From: an uncultured Myxococcales bacterium
Lineage (GTDB): Bacteria > Myxococcota_A > Polyangia > Polyangiales > Polyangiaceae
Assembly (NCBI GenBank): GCA_937872925.1
Contig: CALMUT010000293.1
Coordinates: forward strand, 1 to 32,534
DNA length: 32,534 bases
Reading direction: 5' to 3'
The position numbers were made by a program, and so were the translations under genes. Below, piece by piece: positions 5,891 to 13,850 of the stretch (its first letter is position 1; every line of letters starts with the position of its first letter). The notes beneath the pieces are model-generated. The model searched no databases. It was given only the letters and a program-made list of their open reading frames with translations, and had not been told where the DNA came from.

Positions 5891-6769
5891 ATGAGCACCA
5901 AGCCCGTGGCCAGCCCCTATCTCGTGCCTTTCGACGGCAGCTTTCGTGTCAAGGACGCGAAGACGCAGCCGCCGAAGTCTGGGCGCGACAAGGACGGCAA
6001 CAAGAAATCCCTCAAGAAGAGCATCAAGAAGCTGACCGAGCTGCAACGCCGGCTGTACGCGGACGACCGGCACGCCCTGTTGCTCGTTTTCCAAGCCATG
6101 GACGCAGCTGGTAAAGACGGAACCATCCGCGCAGTCATGAGCGGAGTGGACCCGGCGGGCTGCCAAGTCTTCAGTTTCAAGGCGCCCAGTGCCGAAGAGC
6201 GCGATCACGACTTCATGTGGCGGGTGTATCGCAGCTTGCCCGAGCGAGGGCGCATCGGCATCTTCAACCGCAGCCACTACGAAGAGGTCCTTGTCGTGCG
6301 GGTGCATCCGGAGTTCTTGGAGGGCCAGCAGTTGCCGCGACCCCTCGATCCCAAGGCGATTTGGAAGTCTCGCTACGAGGCGATCCGCGCGTTCGAGAAG
6401 CACTGGGCTGCGTCTGGGACCGTCGTGCTCAAGTTTTGGTTGAACGTTTCGGAGCAGGAGCAAGGCAAACGCTTCTTGGACCGCATTGACGAACCCGAGG
6501 CGAATTGGAAGTTCTCGGCGCGCGACGTCGAGGAGCGCAAGCTGTGGGACAAGTACATGGTGGCCTACGAAAAGGCCCTCAACGAAACATCTCGACCCGA
6601 AGCCCCGTGGTACGCCGTGCCGGCTGACGACAAGGCCTTCATGCGTGCCACCGTGGCGGACATCATCGTGCGCAAGCTAGAACAGCTCGACTTGCGCTAT
6701 CCGGAGGTCACGGCAGAAGAACGCGCCGCGTTGCTGGCCCGTCGCGCGGAGCTCACGCCGGAGGAGTGA
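5891..6769 (+). CDS. ppk2: Polyphosphate kinase 2 family (class III-like)
   Basis: This is a cytoplasmic nucleotide:polyphosphate phosphotransferase of 292 residues from the ATG at 5891; the longer frame upstream lacks family similarity. PPK2 hallmarks are plain: the Walker A-like DAAGKDGT at residues 71-78 (Lys75), the following block MSGVDPAGCQVFSFKAPSAE, and the Walker B/lid region ERGRIGIFNRSHYEEVLVVR. The single-domain length and these blocks resemble class III enzymes, which use polyphosphate to phosphorylate AMP and ADP. The class assignment is from memory of the motifs, so substrate preference is uncertain. The last 73 nt overlap the 3' end of the opposite-strand ferritin-like gene. 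No convincing promoter was found in the 118 nt between the boundary element and the start. Confidence 0.92.
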   Translation: MSTKPVASPYLVPFDGSFRVKDAKTQPPKSGRDKDGNKKSLKKSIKKLTELQRRLYADDRHALLLVFQAMDAAGKDGTIRAVMSGVDPAGCQVFSFKAPSAEERDHDFMWRVYRSLPERGRIGIFNRSHYEEVLVVRVHPEFLEGQQLPRPLDPKAIWKSRYEAIRAFEKHWAASGTVVLKFWLNVSEQEQGKRFLDRIDEPEANWKFSARDVEERKLWDKYMVAYEKALNETSRPEAPWYAVPADDKAFMRATVADIIVRKLEQLDLRYPEVTAEERAALLARRAELTPEE

Positions 6770-7956
6770 GTCGGAGCGGATGTTCGAGCTCGGGACAGCA
6801 GGGCTCGGGCGCAAGGAAACACCACGTCTCGGATGGCTGCGCGCCGCGTGCTGCCAGGCTCGCCCAACTCCACCTGGCCGAAAGCTGCCTCCAGGGCCGT
6901 CGCGGCAGGCTCGCCGCCTCGCGAAAGGGCAAAGGCCAAGATGCGAAAGGCGAGTATTGCGTGGCGCTCTTCATCCGCGGCGATGCGCTGCAACGCTCGC
7001 GGTGTGTCGCTATCCTGGGCCAACGCCTTCGCGACGACCGCCCCAACCGTTTCTTCCACGCAGGCTTGCAAGAAGGTTTCCTGCGCCAGGGTTGCGAAGT
7101 CCGTGCAGGGAAGGGCCAGCGGCGCCAGGTCGAGGCCCGCGGGCCCATGATTGCCGCCGGCCAGGGCATAGGCGATCTTGGCGTGCTCTACCTCGTCCAG
7201 CGCCGCCCGGTGCACGTCCGCGACCAACTCGGCAGGCGCGGCAAGCGCGAGCAGAGACAGCGATACCCGTGCAAAACTTGCCACGCTGGCATGCTCCAGC
7301 TCGGCGATACGCAGCCACTTTTCCGTGTCGCTGGCGGACTCCGTCCAGGCGCAGCTCCAGTCCCGACGCAGCATCGAACGCGCCGTCACCAGGTCCCCGT
7401 TGGGCGAGCATAGCGGACGACCGACATAGGGCGGCACGCAGGTCTGAGGCAGCGAATAGCAACACGCATCGCCGGTTGTTTGGCGTTGCTCTCGAGACAC
7501 GTCGACGTCAAAGGCCGCGCTGCAAGGCTCGGCGGGGTTCATGCACGGGGGCGCCGGGGGGCAGACGCACCTTACGGCAATGGCAGCGGGGCAGTCGTGG
7601 TCGGCGGCTGGCGCACCTGCAGCGGCGATGGTGTCGCGGCGGGGTTGGCAGCGCACAGGGCGCTTGGGGCACCAGCTCTGGCCGCTGGCGGCTTGGACCG
7701 TCCACGCGGACGCAGGCACTTCGGGGATCCCCTTGGGATCAGGATCCGGTTTGGGGTCGGTTTCGACAAGCTCGCCCGCGTCCGGAGGCGGCTGCGCGAA
7801 TTCCGAGTCCGGTTGGTTGATGGCAACCTCGGTCCGCGGCGGGTCGGGCTCCTGCGCGGGCGTTCGTTGCGCGCAGGCTGGAGTGGCTAGGGGCGTGAGT
7901 CCGACAGCGAGCCAGATCCGACGGCGAAGACGGTAGTGCGACATGGCGTTTTTCAT
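6697..7956 (-). CDS. Secreted ferritin-like (di-iron) domain protein
   Basis: This protein has 419 residues from the ATG at 7956; MSHYRL at 7944 is an equally possible start. A basic N-terminus and hydrophobic stretch end in TPACAQ, so it is exported and possibly lipidated. A Pro/Asp-rich linker and a Cys-rich segment (about residues 90-195, many Cys, including CVCPPAPPC) precede a four-helix domain with the di-iron pattern: E219/E221-H222 in AELEHAS, DEVEHAK, CVEETVGAVVA and DEERHAIL, that is, two E..ExxH halves. Such domains bind iron or act as oxidases; the substrate is unknown. The start codon shares one base with the stop of the upstream ggt gene (TAATG), and the 3' end overlaps ppk2 by 73 nt. 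Confidence 0.8.
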   Translation of the reverse strand: MKNAMSHYRLRRRIWLAVGLTPLATPACAQRTPAQEPDPPRTEVAINQPDSEFAQPPPDAGELVETDPKPDPDPKGIPEVPASAWTVQAASGQSWCPKRPVRCQPRRDTIAAAGAPAADHDCPAAIAVRCVCPPAPPCMNPAEPCSAAFDVDVSREQRQTTGDACCYSLPQTCVPPYVGRPLCSPNGDLVTARSMLRRDWSCAWTESASDTEKWLRIAELEHASVASFARVSLSLLALAAPAELVADVHRAALDEVEHAKIAYALAGGNHGPAGLDLAPLALPCTDFATLAQETFLQACVEETVGAVVAKALAQDSDTPRALQRIAADEERHAILAFRILAFALSRGGEPAATALEAAFGQVELGEPGSTRRAAIRDVVFPCARALLSRARTSAPTHSSGVSSARRASNAARSSAVTSG

Positions 7957-9764
7957 TATCGCGCTGCTTTGGCGGCAAGCGCCAGACCACCTTCACGCGG
8001 ATCGGCGTAGCCGTAGGCCGTTTTGCCTACGACGACGATGTTATTGGCGTCGCCGATCGGGATCTTCTTCTTGCTGAAACGGTGGCCGCGTTGGGTCAGC
8101 CCTTCCAGCACCGACTTGGGCGGCGCCCGCCGCCGTTCGTAGCGAGCCTCGTCGGGCACAAACCCGTGGTGGAGCCGAGGGGCGTCCACCGCGTCTTCGA
8201 GTGACATCTGGCCGTCCGCCAAATTGAAGAAGACTTGGGCGACGGTGCTCGGGATGGTGTCGCCGCCGGGCGAGCCCAGCACGGCGACCAGCTTTCCATC
8301 TTGGGATACCAGCGCGGGCGACATGCTGCTGGTCGTTCGTTGCCCGCCCACGGGCACGTTGTCGCCCATGCTGGCGAAGGATGCCACGGAGTTGTTGAGA
8401 ACGACGCCGGTCCCCGGCGCCACCAGCTTCGCGCCAAAGCCTGAAGACAGCGTCGTGGTGATACTGACCGCCATGCCGTCTTTGTCGACCACCGACAAAT
8501 GCGTGGTGTGTTCGAGTTCCGCGAGCGCCGCTTCGTAGAGCGGATGGATTTCCTTGGAAGGCGTCGCACGATCCAGATGGATGGGGTGTGCCTGTAAAAG
8601 CGGCGCCGCGTCGCGCCAAGTTGCGAGCACACGCTCCCGGGTATCAGCCGTCAGTGCGTCCGGGTCCTGCACTGAAAACCTGCGGCGGGTCTGGGCACGG
8701 CGGGAGCTCTCCAAAAAGAGATGCAAGAAGTCCACGGAGTCTCGCGGATACTGCCAGGCGCGCAGGGCGCGCATTTGATCGATGATCAGTGCGAGGGTGA
8801 TCCCGCCGGCGGAGGGCGGGGCGGCGACTTCCAAATCGAGTCCGCGGTAGTTGACGTGATTGGGGCTGCGCACGGCGGCGCGGTAGGCCGCAAGGTCGGC
8901 CGCAGAAAGCGCGCCCCGCGTCGCTTTTTCAATGCGTTTCGCGACGCTCCCTGCGTAGAAGCCCGGGGCTCCCTGGTTCGCGATTTGGGTCAGAGTCGCT
9001 GCAAGATCCGTCTGCAGCAGCAGCTCTCCGCTCTTCAGGGCGGCGTCCCCGCGACCAAAGATGCGCTTCGCTGCGGTGTCCTTGCGCAGCGCGTACCAGG
9101 CCCAGCCGATGGTCAATCCCGCGCGGTGCCCCACGCGATGGCCCCGCTTGGCGAGCCGGATCGCCGGAGCGAGCAAGGTCTTGCGCGGCAGCTTGGCGAA
9201 TCGCTCGCGCGCGAGCTCCAGCCCGGCGACGGTTCCGGGGACGCCCACCGCGAGCGGCCCTTGCGCGCGGGCTTCGATCAGCTTGCGGAAGCGGGCGCGA
9301 TCGAGGGCAGCGGGAGCCGTCTCGCGAAAGTCGATGAACACCGCTGGCTTCCCCGGTGCCTTCACGAGTGCAAAGCCGCCGCCGCCGAGGTTGCCAGCAC
9401 TGGGGTGCGTGACCGCCAGAGCATAGGCGGTGGCAACCGCGGCGTCGACGGCATTGCCGCCCGCTTCCAGCATCTGCACGCCTGCGCGGGTGGCATGTTT
9501 TTCCACGCTCACCACGACGCCGTGCTCGCCCTGAGTGGAGCGCGCGCCCCCAGGGCGGATTTGCACGCGTGGTCCCGGATCCGGCGCGACAAGCGCGGCG
9601 TCTTGCGCCGGCGCCGTGGATGCGGACCCGGAGGGGGCCGGCACGGGCGCCGATTGCGACGGGACCACTTGAGGCTTGGCGCGCTGCGCGGCGTCCTTGG
9701 AGGGCGTCGGGGTGCAAGCGCTGGCGCAGAACAATGCGCACAGGCCTAGGTACACCGGCTTCAT
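7956..9764 (-). CDS. ggt: Gamma-glutamyltransferase, lipoprotein
   Basis: This is a 602-residue gamma-glutamyl transpeptidase precursor, which hydrolyses or transfers the gamma-glutamyl group of glutathione outside the cytoplasmic membrane. The start at 9764 gives a signal ending CASAC (Cys17), so it is probably a lipoprotein, followed by a Pro/Ala-rich linker. The large subunit starts at VVSVEKHATRAGVQMLEAGGNAVDA, with FRETAP as the substrate-binding segment. The autoprocessing nucleophile is Thr420 in EHTTHLSVVDKDG, followed by ITTTLSSGFG, the GQRTTSSMSP loop and the GSPGGDTIPSTV glycine loop. All key motifs are present, so an active enzyme is expected. Its ATG overlaps the stop of the preceding DUF4013 gene (ATGA). 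Confidence 0.93.
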   Translation of the reverse strand: MKPVYLGLCALFCASACTPTPSKDAAQRAKPQVVPSQSAPVPAPSGSASTAPAQDAALVAPDPGPRVQIRPGGARSTQGEHGVVVSVEKHATRAGVQMLEAGGNAVDAAVATAYALAVTHPSAGNLGGGGFALVKAPGKPAVFIDFRETAPAALDRARFRKLIEARAQGPLAVGVPGTVAGLELARERFAKLPRKTLLAPAIRLAKRGHRVGHRAGLTIGWAWYALRKDTAAKRIFGRGDAALKSGELLLQTDLAATLTQIANQGAPGFYAGSVAKRIEKATRGALSAADLAAYRAAVRSPNHVNYRGLDLEVAAPPSAGGITLALIIDQMRALRAWQYPRDSVDFLHLFLESSRRAQTRRRFSVQDPDALTADTRERVLATWRDAAPLLQAHPIHLDRATPSKEIHPLYEAALAELEHTTHLSVVDKDGMAVSITTTLSSGFGAKLVAPGTGVVLNNSVASFASMGDNVPVGGQRTTSSMSPALVSQDGKLVAVLGSPGGDTIPSTVAQVFFNLADGQMSLEDAVDAPRLHHGFVPDEARYERRRAPPKSVLEGLTQRGHRFSKKKIPIGDANNIVVVGKTAYGYADPREGGLALAAKAAR

Positions 9765-10582
9765 TTCGCCCGCGCCTCCAGCTTGCCGCGGGAGAGTAGC
9801 CGTTTCTCGCTTGGGAGCAGCCGGGGGGAAGGCGCGGTCAACGCCGGGGCGCCGCCCCGTAGTTGTGCCTGGTACAGCTGAAAGCGAAGCTGGGTTGCGG
9901 CGATCTGGACCGCGACCCAAGCCGGCACGACGCCGATGCAACCGATGCTAGCGCCCAGGGCCAGAAGCCCAAGGGAAAGCGGCAGGAAGAGCGCGTAGGC
10001 CCGCAGTGTCTGCCCCCAAGCGCCGCGCGCCTGCGGCCAAACCTGTCCGGTCCCAAGGGCCTGACCCAACCGCCCCATGATCTCGGCGCGGGTGAGGATC
10101 GCATTGGCGACCAGCACGACCCAGCCGCATAGCGCCGCGCCCAGGGCGACGCCGGCGCCCAGCAAAGCGAGAGCCAGGCTGCCGCCGGAAATGATCGTGG
10201 CCCACACTCCCGCGTTGATCAGGAAGACGGACGCGCCGATCGCAAACAGGATCGCGGCGATTCCAAAGAACTCCACCGCGGCCGCCGGCATGCCTCGGCG
10301 AACATGAGTGCGAAAGTCGGCGAGCCGCAGTCGCGGGAACGGATCTGGATGGTTCTGGAGCATGCGCGCCATGCCTTCGCTCGCCCAGCCCCGCACCGCG
10401 ATCAACCCGACGACGGGAATGCACAACCACAGACTCGTGACGCACAGGCGTCCCAGCCAGTGCTCCGCCTCGAAGGGGGTGCGCAGGGCGCGCAGCACGC
10501 TGACGCCCGCCGCATTTGCCGGGCCCGGCGCCGGATCGACCGGGACACCCAGACTCGGAGGGGCGTCGAGTTCGTCAGACAT
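9761..10582 (-). CDS. DUF4013-like multi-pass membrane protein (second of a tandem pair)
   Basis: This 273-residue integral membrane protein starts at ATG 10582 (MSDELDAPPS); a longer upstream frame would run into the previous gene. There are about four to five hydrophobic segments: LCVTSLWLCIPVVGLIAV, the FFGIAAILFAIGASVFLI region, LALALLGAGVALGAALCGWVVLVA, and LFLPLSLGLLALGASIGCIGVV. It is a clear paralogue of the gene just upstream: both share an IPxVG first helix, a D/G-F-x-x-(H/Y)-(V/I)-(K/R)RG segment, and the C-terminal (V)QIAAxxLRFQ(L/V)Y block followed by LPSE. The function of the family is unknown. The stop overlaps the start of ggt. Confidence 0.75.
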   Translation of the reverse strand: MSDELDAPPSLGVPVDPAPGPANAAGVSVLRALRTPFEAEHWLGRLCVTSLWLCIPVVGLIAVRGWASEGMARMLQNHPDPFPRLRLADFRTHVRRGMPAAAVEFFGIAAILFAIGASVFLINAGVWATIISGGSLALALLGAGVALGAALCGWVVLVANAILTRAEIMGRLGQALGTGQVWPQARGAWGQTLRAYALFLPLSLGLLALGASIGCIGVVPAWVAVQIAATQLRFQLYQAQLRGGAPALTAPSPRLLPSEKRLLSRGKLEARAK

Positions 10583-10589
10583 GCCGAGG

Positions 10590-11408
10590 TCAATAACCGT
10601 AGCCGGCGTATTGCTGCGCACGCTGCTCGGAGGGCAACGCCGTGGCTACTTTGGGCTCGATGGCCGGGCCTCCGCGCGCCAAGTAGTCATCATAGACCTG
10701 GAATCGCAGGTGCATGGCCGCGATTTGGATCACCGCCGCGGCTGGGTAGAGCCCAATGTAACACGCGAGCAGACCCACGATGATGATGCCGGTTGCCACG
10801 AACATGAACGCGAAGTTCTTGATCAGGACCCGCCAGAAGGTCGCCTTGGAATACGCCAGCACTTCTCCTAAGCGAAGTGCTTCGCTGAAGTTTTCCGTAA
10901 GCTCGGCGCGGGTATGCACGGCATTGACCACGACTCCCACGGCGAGCAACACCAGCAGCGCGACGAAGCCCAGAACGGCGCCTACAGCCAGTCCGATCAA
11001 GGGCTCGTTGGTGGCACTCATCACACCCACCACTGCTACGGCGACAACCGCCGCCAGCCCGTAGAACACGATCATCAAGGGGATCGTCACCACGAGCTGC
11101 ACCAGGAAGACCGTCACGCCGCGCTTGATGTATTCGCCGAAGTCCCCGAAGTCGAGGTACGGAATGGGCTGCGGTTGCCTGCGGGCCTTCCGCTGCATCA
11201 CCTCGCACATCCAGCCACTGAGTGCCATCGGACCGACGATGGGAATGATCATGAAGATCAGTGCGAACAGCACGTTGTGCTTCCACTCGGGATCCGCGAA
11301 GACGTCTTTCACTGCGCCGATGGCGCTCACGCCGGCGGGGGCGCCCGCGGGGGATAGTCCGGGATCAGCAGCGTCCGCGATGGGGTCCGGGTGCCAGGGG
11401 GGTTGCAT
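10590..11408 (-). CDS. DUF4013-like multi-pass membrane protein (first of a tandem pair)
   Basis: This 272-residue membrane protein starts at ATG 11408 (MQPPWHPDPIAD). After a soluble N-terminus of about 50 residues come hydrophobic segments VLFALIFMIIPIVGPMAL, VFLVQLVVTIPLMIVFYGLAAVVAVAVVGV, LIGLAVGAVLGFVALLVLLAVGVVV and FMFVATGIIIVGLLACYIGL. The closing block AAVIQIAAMHLRFQVYDDY is shared with the downstream paralogue, 7 nt away. DUF4013 proteins are membrane proteins without assigned function. As first gene of the minus-strand operon it should be transcribed from the 147-nt gap shared with moaB. Confidence 0.78.
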   Translation of the reverse strand: MQPPWHPDPIADAADPGLSPAGAPAGVSAIGAVKDVFADPEWKHNVLFALIFMIIPIVGPMALSGWMCEVMQRKARRQPQPIPYLDFGDFGEYIKRGVTVFLVQLVVTIPLMIVFYGLAAVVAVAVVGVMSATNEPLIGLAVGAVLGFVALLVLLAVGVVVNAVHTRAELTENFSEALRLGEVLAYSKATFWRVLIKNFAFMFVATGIIIVGLLACYIGLYPAAAVIQIAAMHLRFQVYDDYLARGGPAIEPKVATALPSEQRAQQYAGYGY

Positions 11409-11496
11409 TGCCGCGCATGGTAGCAGAGCGGGTCCGGGCGGCGCGCATGGGGTCAGCGCGGGGTTTCCCTGGCTTTTTGTGGTCACGGCGCGCTCA

Positions 11497-11517
11497 GGGG
11501 AGGCTCACGCCTCTCCC
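11497..11517. other. Small inverted repeat between divergent genes
   Basis: GGGGAGGC-TCAC-GCCTCTCCC forms a hairpin with one bulge. It lies in the gap between the DUF4013 gene and moaB. It could be an operator or leader hairpin; no clear -10/-35 pair was identified near it. Confidence 0.3.
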
Positions 11518-11555
11518 TCGGTACCGCAGCGGGCGACTGGCCTTATGCTGGGCGC

Positions 11556-12083
11556 ATGCCCAAGGCCCAGCCCGAGTTTCGCCCCCTGCGCGTTGCTGTC
11601 ATCACGGTGAGTGACACGCGTACTCTAGAAACCGACACCAGCGGAGGGCTCGCCCAGGAGCTCTTGGAGCAGGCGGGGCATCGCGCGTCGCCGCGGGAAA
11701 TTGTGCGGGACGATCTGGAGCAGATCCGGGCCACGCTGCGCCGGCACATTCAAGACGCGGCCGTAGACGTGGTCGTTGCCACCGGTGGAACAGGGATCAC
11801 GGCACGTGACGTCACGCCCGAAGCCCTAGCGCCGCTTGTTACGAAGCCCATCGTCGGATTCGGAGAGCTGTTTCGGATGTTGTCTTTCGAGGAGATCGGT
11901 CCTGCAACGATTCAGAGTCGCGCGGAGGCGGCGCTATGCGACACCACGCTGGTCTTCGTATTGCCGGGCTCCACGGGCGCAGTTCGGCTCGCAATGGAAA
12001 AGATCATCGTGCCGCAATTGGATAGTCGCACGCGGCCCTGCAACTTTTCGGACTTGCTGCCGCGAACGAAAGCATCAACCTGA
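11556..12083 (+). CDS. moaB: Molybdenum cofactor biosynthesis protein B (MoaB/MogA family)
   Basis: This is a cytoplasmic protein of 175 residues that binds molybdopterin in molybdenum-cofactor synthesis; MogA-type members adenylylate it before metal insertion. The fold starts with LRVAVITVSDTRTLETDTSGG. The pterin-binding glycine loop VVATGGTGITARDVTPEA (about residues 70-90) is intact, including the Asp after TxR. The late PGSTGAVRLAMEKI segment is also typical. The length fits MoaB better than the longer MoeA. No other cofactor gene is nearby. The last 9 nt overlap the 3' end of the opposite-strand glycosyltransferase. Confidence 0.9.
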   Translation: MPKAQPEFRPLRVAVITVSDTRTLETDTSGGLAQELLEQAGHRASPREIVRDDLEQIRATLRRHIQDAAVDVVVATGGTGITARDVTPEALAPLVTKPIVGFGELFRMLSFEEIGPATIQSRAEAALCDTTLVFVLPGSTGAVRLAMEKIIVPQLDSRTRPCNFSDLLPRTKAST

Positions 12084-13034
12084 TACGACATACAGCTCGG
12101 CGTCGTGTTCCGACCACGCGCGTAGATCTGCAGCGGGCACGCTGACGACGGGCACCGACAGTGCCCGGGCTTCGCGCACAGCCGTGGGGGCGCCCTCGTG
12201 GCGAGACGCCGTGATCAGAACGTCGGCCGCGGCGATCCAGCGGAGGCATTGGTGGCGGGGCAAATGGCCGACAAAATGCGCGGATGGGTATTTGCCCTCC
12301 AGTCGTTCGCGTTCGGGTCCGTCGCCGACGACTACGACTTGAGTTCGCGGAAGCAAGAGCGCGGCCGAAATAGCGATCGCGCTGCGCTTGCTGGGGACTA
12401 GCCGTCCGACGATCAATGCGAGCTGGGTGTCCGCCCGCAGTTCCAGTGCTCGACGAGCGCTCGCGCGGTCGGGCACGCCGGCCAGGTCGATGGCGGCGGG
12501 CCGCACTTCTGCCGTCGCGAGCTCTGGGATGAAGCGTGCGATGCCCCGGCGTTGCTCCGTCGACACGAAACGAAAACTAGCGCCATTACGCAAGAGCCCA
12601 CGGACGATCCTTCGGCCGATTGGCGTCGGCAGCGCCATCAACAGGCGCACATCCGTCCCATGTCCTACAACTTCGACGGGCGTTTTGATTCCGCTCAGGA
12701 TGGGCCAGGCGCTGGGCAAGACGAAGTGCGCCACAATGCGATCAAAGGGCTGGGCGTGGAGCTGCCTGCGACACGCGATGATGAAGCGCAGCGCATCGAC
12801 GATGCGGCTCGGACGCTCGCGAAGTCGCGGGACCGCGCCCGGAAAACCGAAGGCTTCACCCCCGTCGATCCAATGCACGTGCACACCGCCGCGCCGAGGC
12901 GCGCCATGACCCGGCGCGTAGACGTGCACGTCGTGGCCCGCACGACACAGTTCTGCTGCCTCGGTGGCCACGAAGTGCCCGCTGGCATCCTGCGCGTCTC
13001 GCGGAAAGGACGTCGTGACGACGGCGATCTTCAT
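12075..13034 (-). CDS. Glycosyltransferase family 4 protein
   Basis: This is a 319-residue GT-B retaining glycosyltransferase, cytoplasmic or membrane-associated, moving a sugar from an NDP donor. The N-terminal acceptor domain begins MKIAVVTTSFPRDAQDASGHFVA. The donor domain contains VGRLVPSKR (a GRL-P-K segment), VVVVGDGPERERL, FVGHLPRHQ, ADVLITASRHEGAPTAVREA and PVVS. The E-x7-E catalytic motif is EGAPTAVRE. The protein is on the short side for the family, ending soon after the donor domain. It is coupled by an ATGA overlap to the upstream DUF971 gene. The acceptor is unknown; cell-surface polysaccharide or glycolipid is the usual role. Confidence 0.85.
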   Translation of the reverse strand: MKIAVVTTSFPRDAQDASGHFVATEAAELCRAGHDVHVYAPGHGAPRRGGVHVHWIDGGEAFGFPGAVPRLRERPSRIVDALRFIIACRRQLHAQPFDRIVAHFVLPSAWPILSGIKTPVEVVGHGTDVRLLMALPTPIGRRIVRGLLRNGASFRFVSTEQRRGIARFIPELATAEVRPAAIDLAGVPDRASARRALELRADTQLALIVGRLVPSKRSAIAISAALLLPRTQVVVVGDGPERERLEGKYPSAHFVGHLPRHQCLRWIAAADVLITASRHEGAPTAVREARALSVPVVSVPAADLRAWSEHDAELYVVSG

Positions 13035-13384
13035 ATTCGGGGCAACGTACCGAGGGCCTCGAGCCCCGCGGCGCCGTGCTCATCGAGCAAGTCCCCCAGC
13101 CGGCGCAAGAAGCGGAAGCTGTAGATCCCGGAGCCGTGGCCGTCAGCCCAGACCAGGGACAGGGCGTAGTTGCCCACTTTCTCGATTTCCCGCAGCTCCA
13201 GGTTGCCCGGGACTTGGAAGTCGATGCTGCCGCCGTGGCCCTGGCAGCCCGCGCAGGGGCAGTATCCGCGCAAAATTCTGTGGGGATATGCGTACTTACG
13301 CCCATCGCCCCAGGTGATCTCCATTTCGGTGGCACCGTGCGGGGCCCGGAGCGCCCGGGGTACGAGGGGGTCGGTCTCGGCCAT
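13031..13384 (-). CDS. DUF971 domain protein
   Basis: This 117-residue protein begins at ATG 13384 (MAETDPLVP). The DUF971 fold is visible throughout: MEITWGDGRKYAYPHRILRGYCPCAGCQGH, then ELREIEKVGNYALSLVWADGHGSGIYSFRFLRRL. The Cys cluster C-P-C-A-G-C matches the CxCAxC-type pattern seen in this family and in the N-terminal domain of gamma-butyrobetaine hydroxylase, where it binds zinc. Stand-alone members are often found with iron-sulfur assembly genes, but here the partner is a glycosyltransferase, coupled by ATGA. Biochemical role unknown. It is divergent from rpsU. Confidence 0.85.
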   Translation of the reverse strand: MAETDPLVPRALRAPHGATEMEITWGDGRKYAYPHRILRGYCPCAGCQGHGGSIDFQVPGNLELREIEKVGNYALSLVWADGHGSGIYSFRFLRRLGDLLDEHGAAGLEALGTLPRI

Positions 13385-13481
13385 CGGCGGAAGCTTTGGC
13401 GCTCCGCGCTCCGCTTGTAAAGGGGAGAAACTCCTAAAATCCCTTGCCTTGCCCCCCGCGGTCTGTAAAAACCCGTCCCCC
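13385..13481. promoter_or_regulatory. Divergent promoter region between DUF971 gene and rpsU
   Basis: This 97-nt gap must carry promoters for both directions. It holds TAAAAT at 13435-13440, a possible -10 for rpsU with a poor -35 near 13413, and a second weak pair TTGCCT (13444) and TAAAAA (13466) that would give almost no leader. GGAGAAACTCC (13424-13434) is a small inverted repeat. The assignments are tentative. Confidence 0.3.
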
Positions 13482-13712
13482 GTGGCTAATCCTACCGACG
13501 CAATCCAGTGCAGGGCCCTTGAAGTCCAAGTTGGCGACAAAGGCATCGAGCGCGCAATCAAACACCTCAAGCGCAAAATGGCAGCGGAAGGCATTCTCCG
13601 CGAGCTCAAGCGCCGTCGGCACTACATGAAGCCGTCGGTGAAGCGCCGCAAGAAGATGAGCGAGGCCGCCCGCCGTCGCCGCAAGCGTGCACGCACCGAC
13701 CAGCCGATTTGA
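13482..13712 (+). CDS. rpsU: 30S ribosomal protein S21
   Basis: This is a 76-residue basic small-subunit protein. The S21 signature is clear: LEVQVGDKGIERAIKHLKRKMAAEGILRELKRRRHYMKPSVKRRKK, followed by an Arg/Lys-rich tail (AARRRRKRAR). It sits on the 30S platform near the anti-Shine-Dalgarno end of 16S rRNA. I chose GTG 13482 because it places the conserved LEVQV about ten residues in; the frame is open further upstream only as antisense to the DUF971 gene. No good Shine-Dalgarno sequence precedes it. It is a single-gene unit closed by its own terminator. Confidence 0.9.
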   Translation: MANPTDAIQCRALEVQVGDKGIERAIKHLKRKMAAEGILRELKRRRHYMKPSVKRRKKMSEAARRRRKRARTDQPI

Positions 13713-13740
13713 GATTGGCGGCCGCGCATGCGGTAAAAAG

Positions 13741-13774
13741 GCGCCCGAGGCATGCAAGTGCCGTCGGGCGTTTT
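13741..13774 (+). terminator. Rho-independent terminator after rpsU
   Basis: A hairpin with arms CGCCCGAGGCA and TGCCGTCGGGCG (one bulged base) and a 6-nt loop is followed by TTTT, 28 nt after the rpsU stop. Confidence 0.8.
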
Positions 13775-13789
13775 CTCATTTGGCGATCC

Positions 13790-13804
13790 GGTACTGAAAG
13801 TACC
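13790..13804. promoter_or_regulatory. Short palindrome upstream of the Asp-box gene
   Basis: GGTACT-GAA-AGTACC is a perfect 6-nt inverted repeat around a 3-nt centre, 46 nt before the ATG at 13851. It could be a repressor site or chance; no regulator is encoded nearby. Confidence 0.3.
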
Positions 13805-13850
13805 TCAAAATGTGGGCCAGTTTTGCGGTGCCCGGTAGGTTCGGTTTGTC

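Noticed and set aside
5678..6463. 261-codon minus-strand frame opposite ppk2
   Set aside because: Shadow of ppk2; no domain or start signal.
8721..9749. 342-codon + strand open frame opposite ggt
   Set aside because: Shadow of ggt, which has all family motifs on the minus strand.
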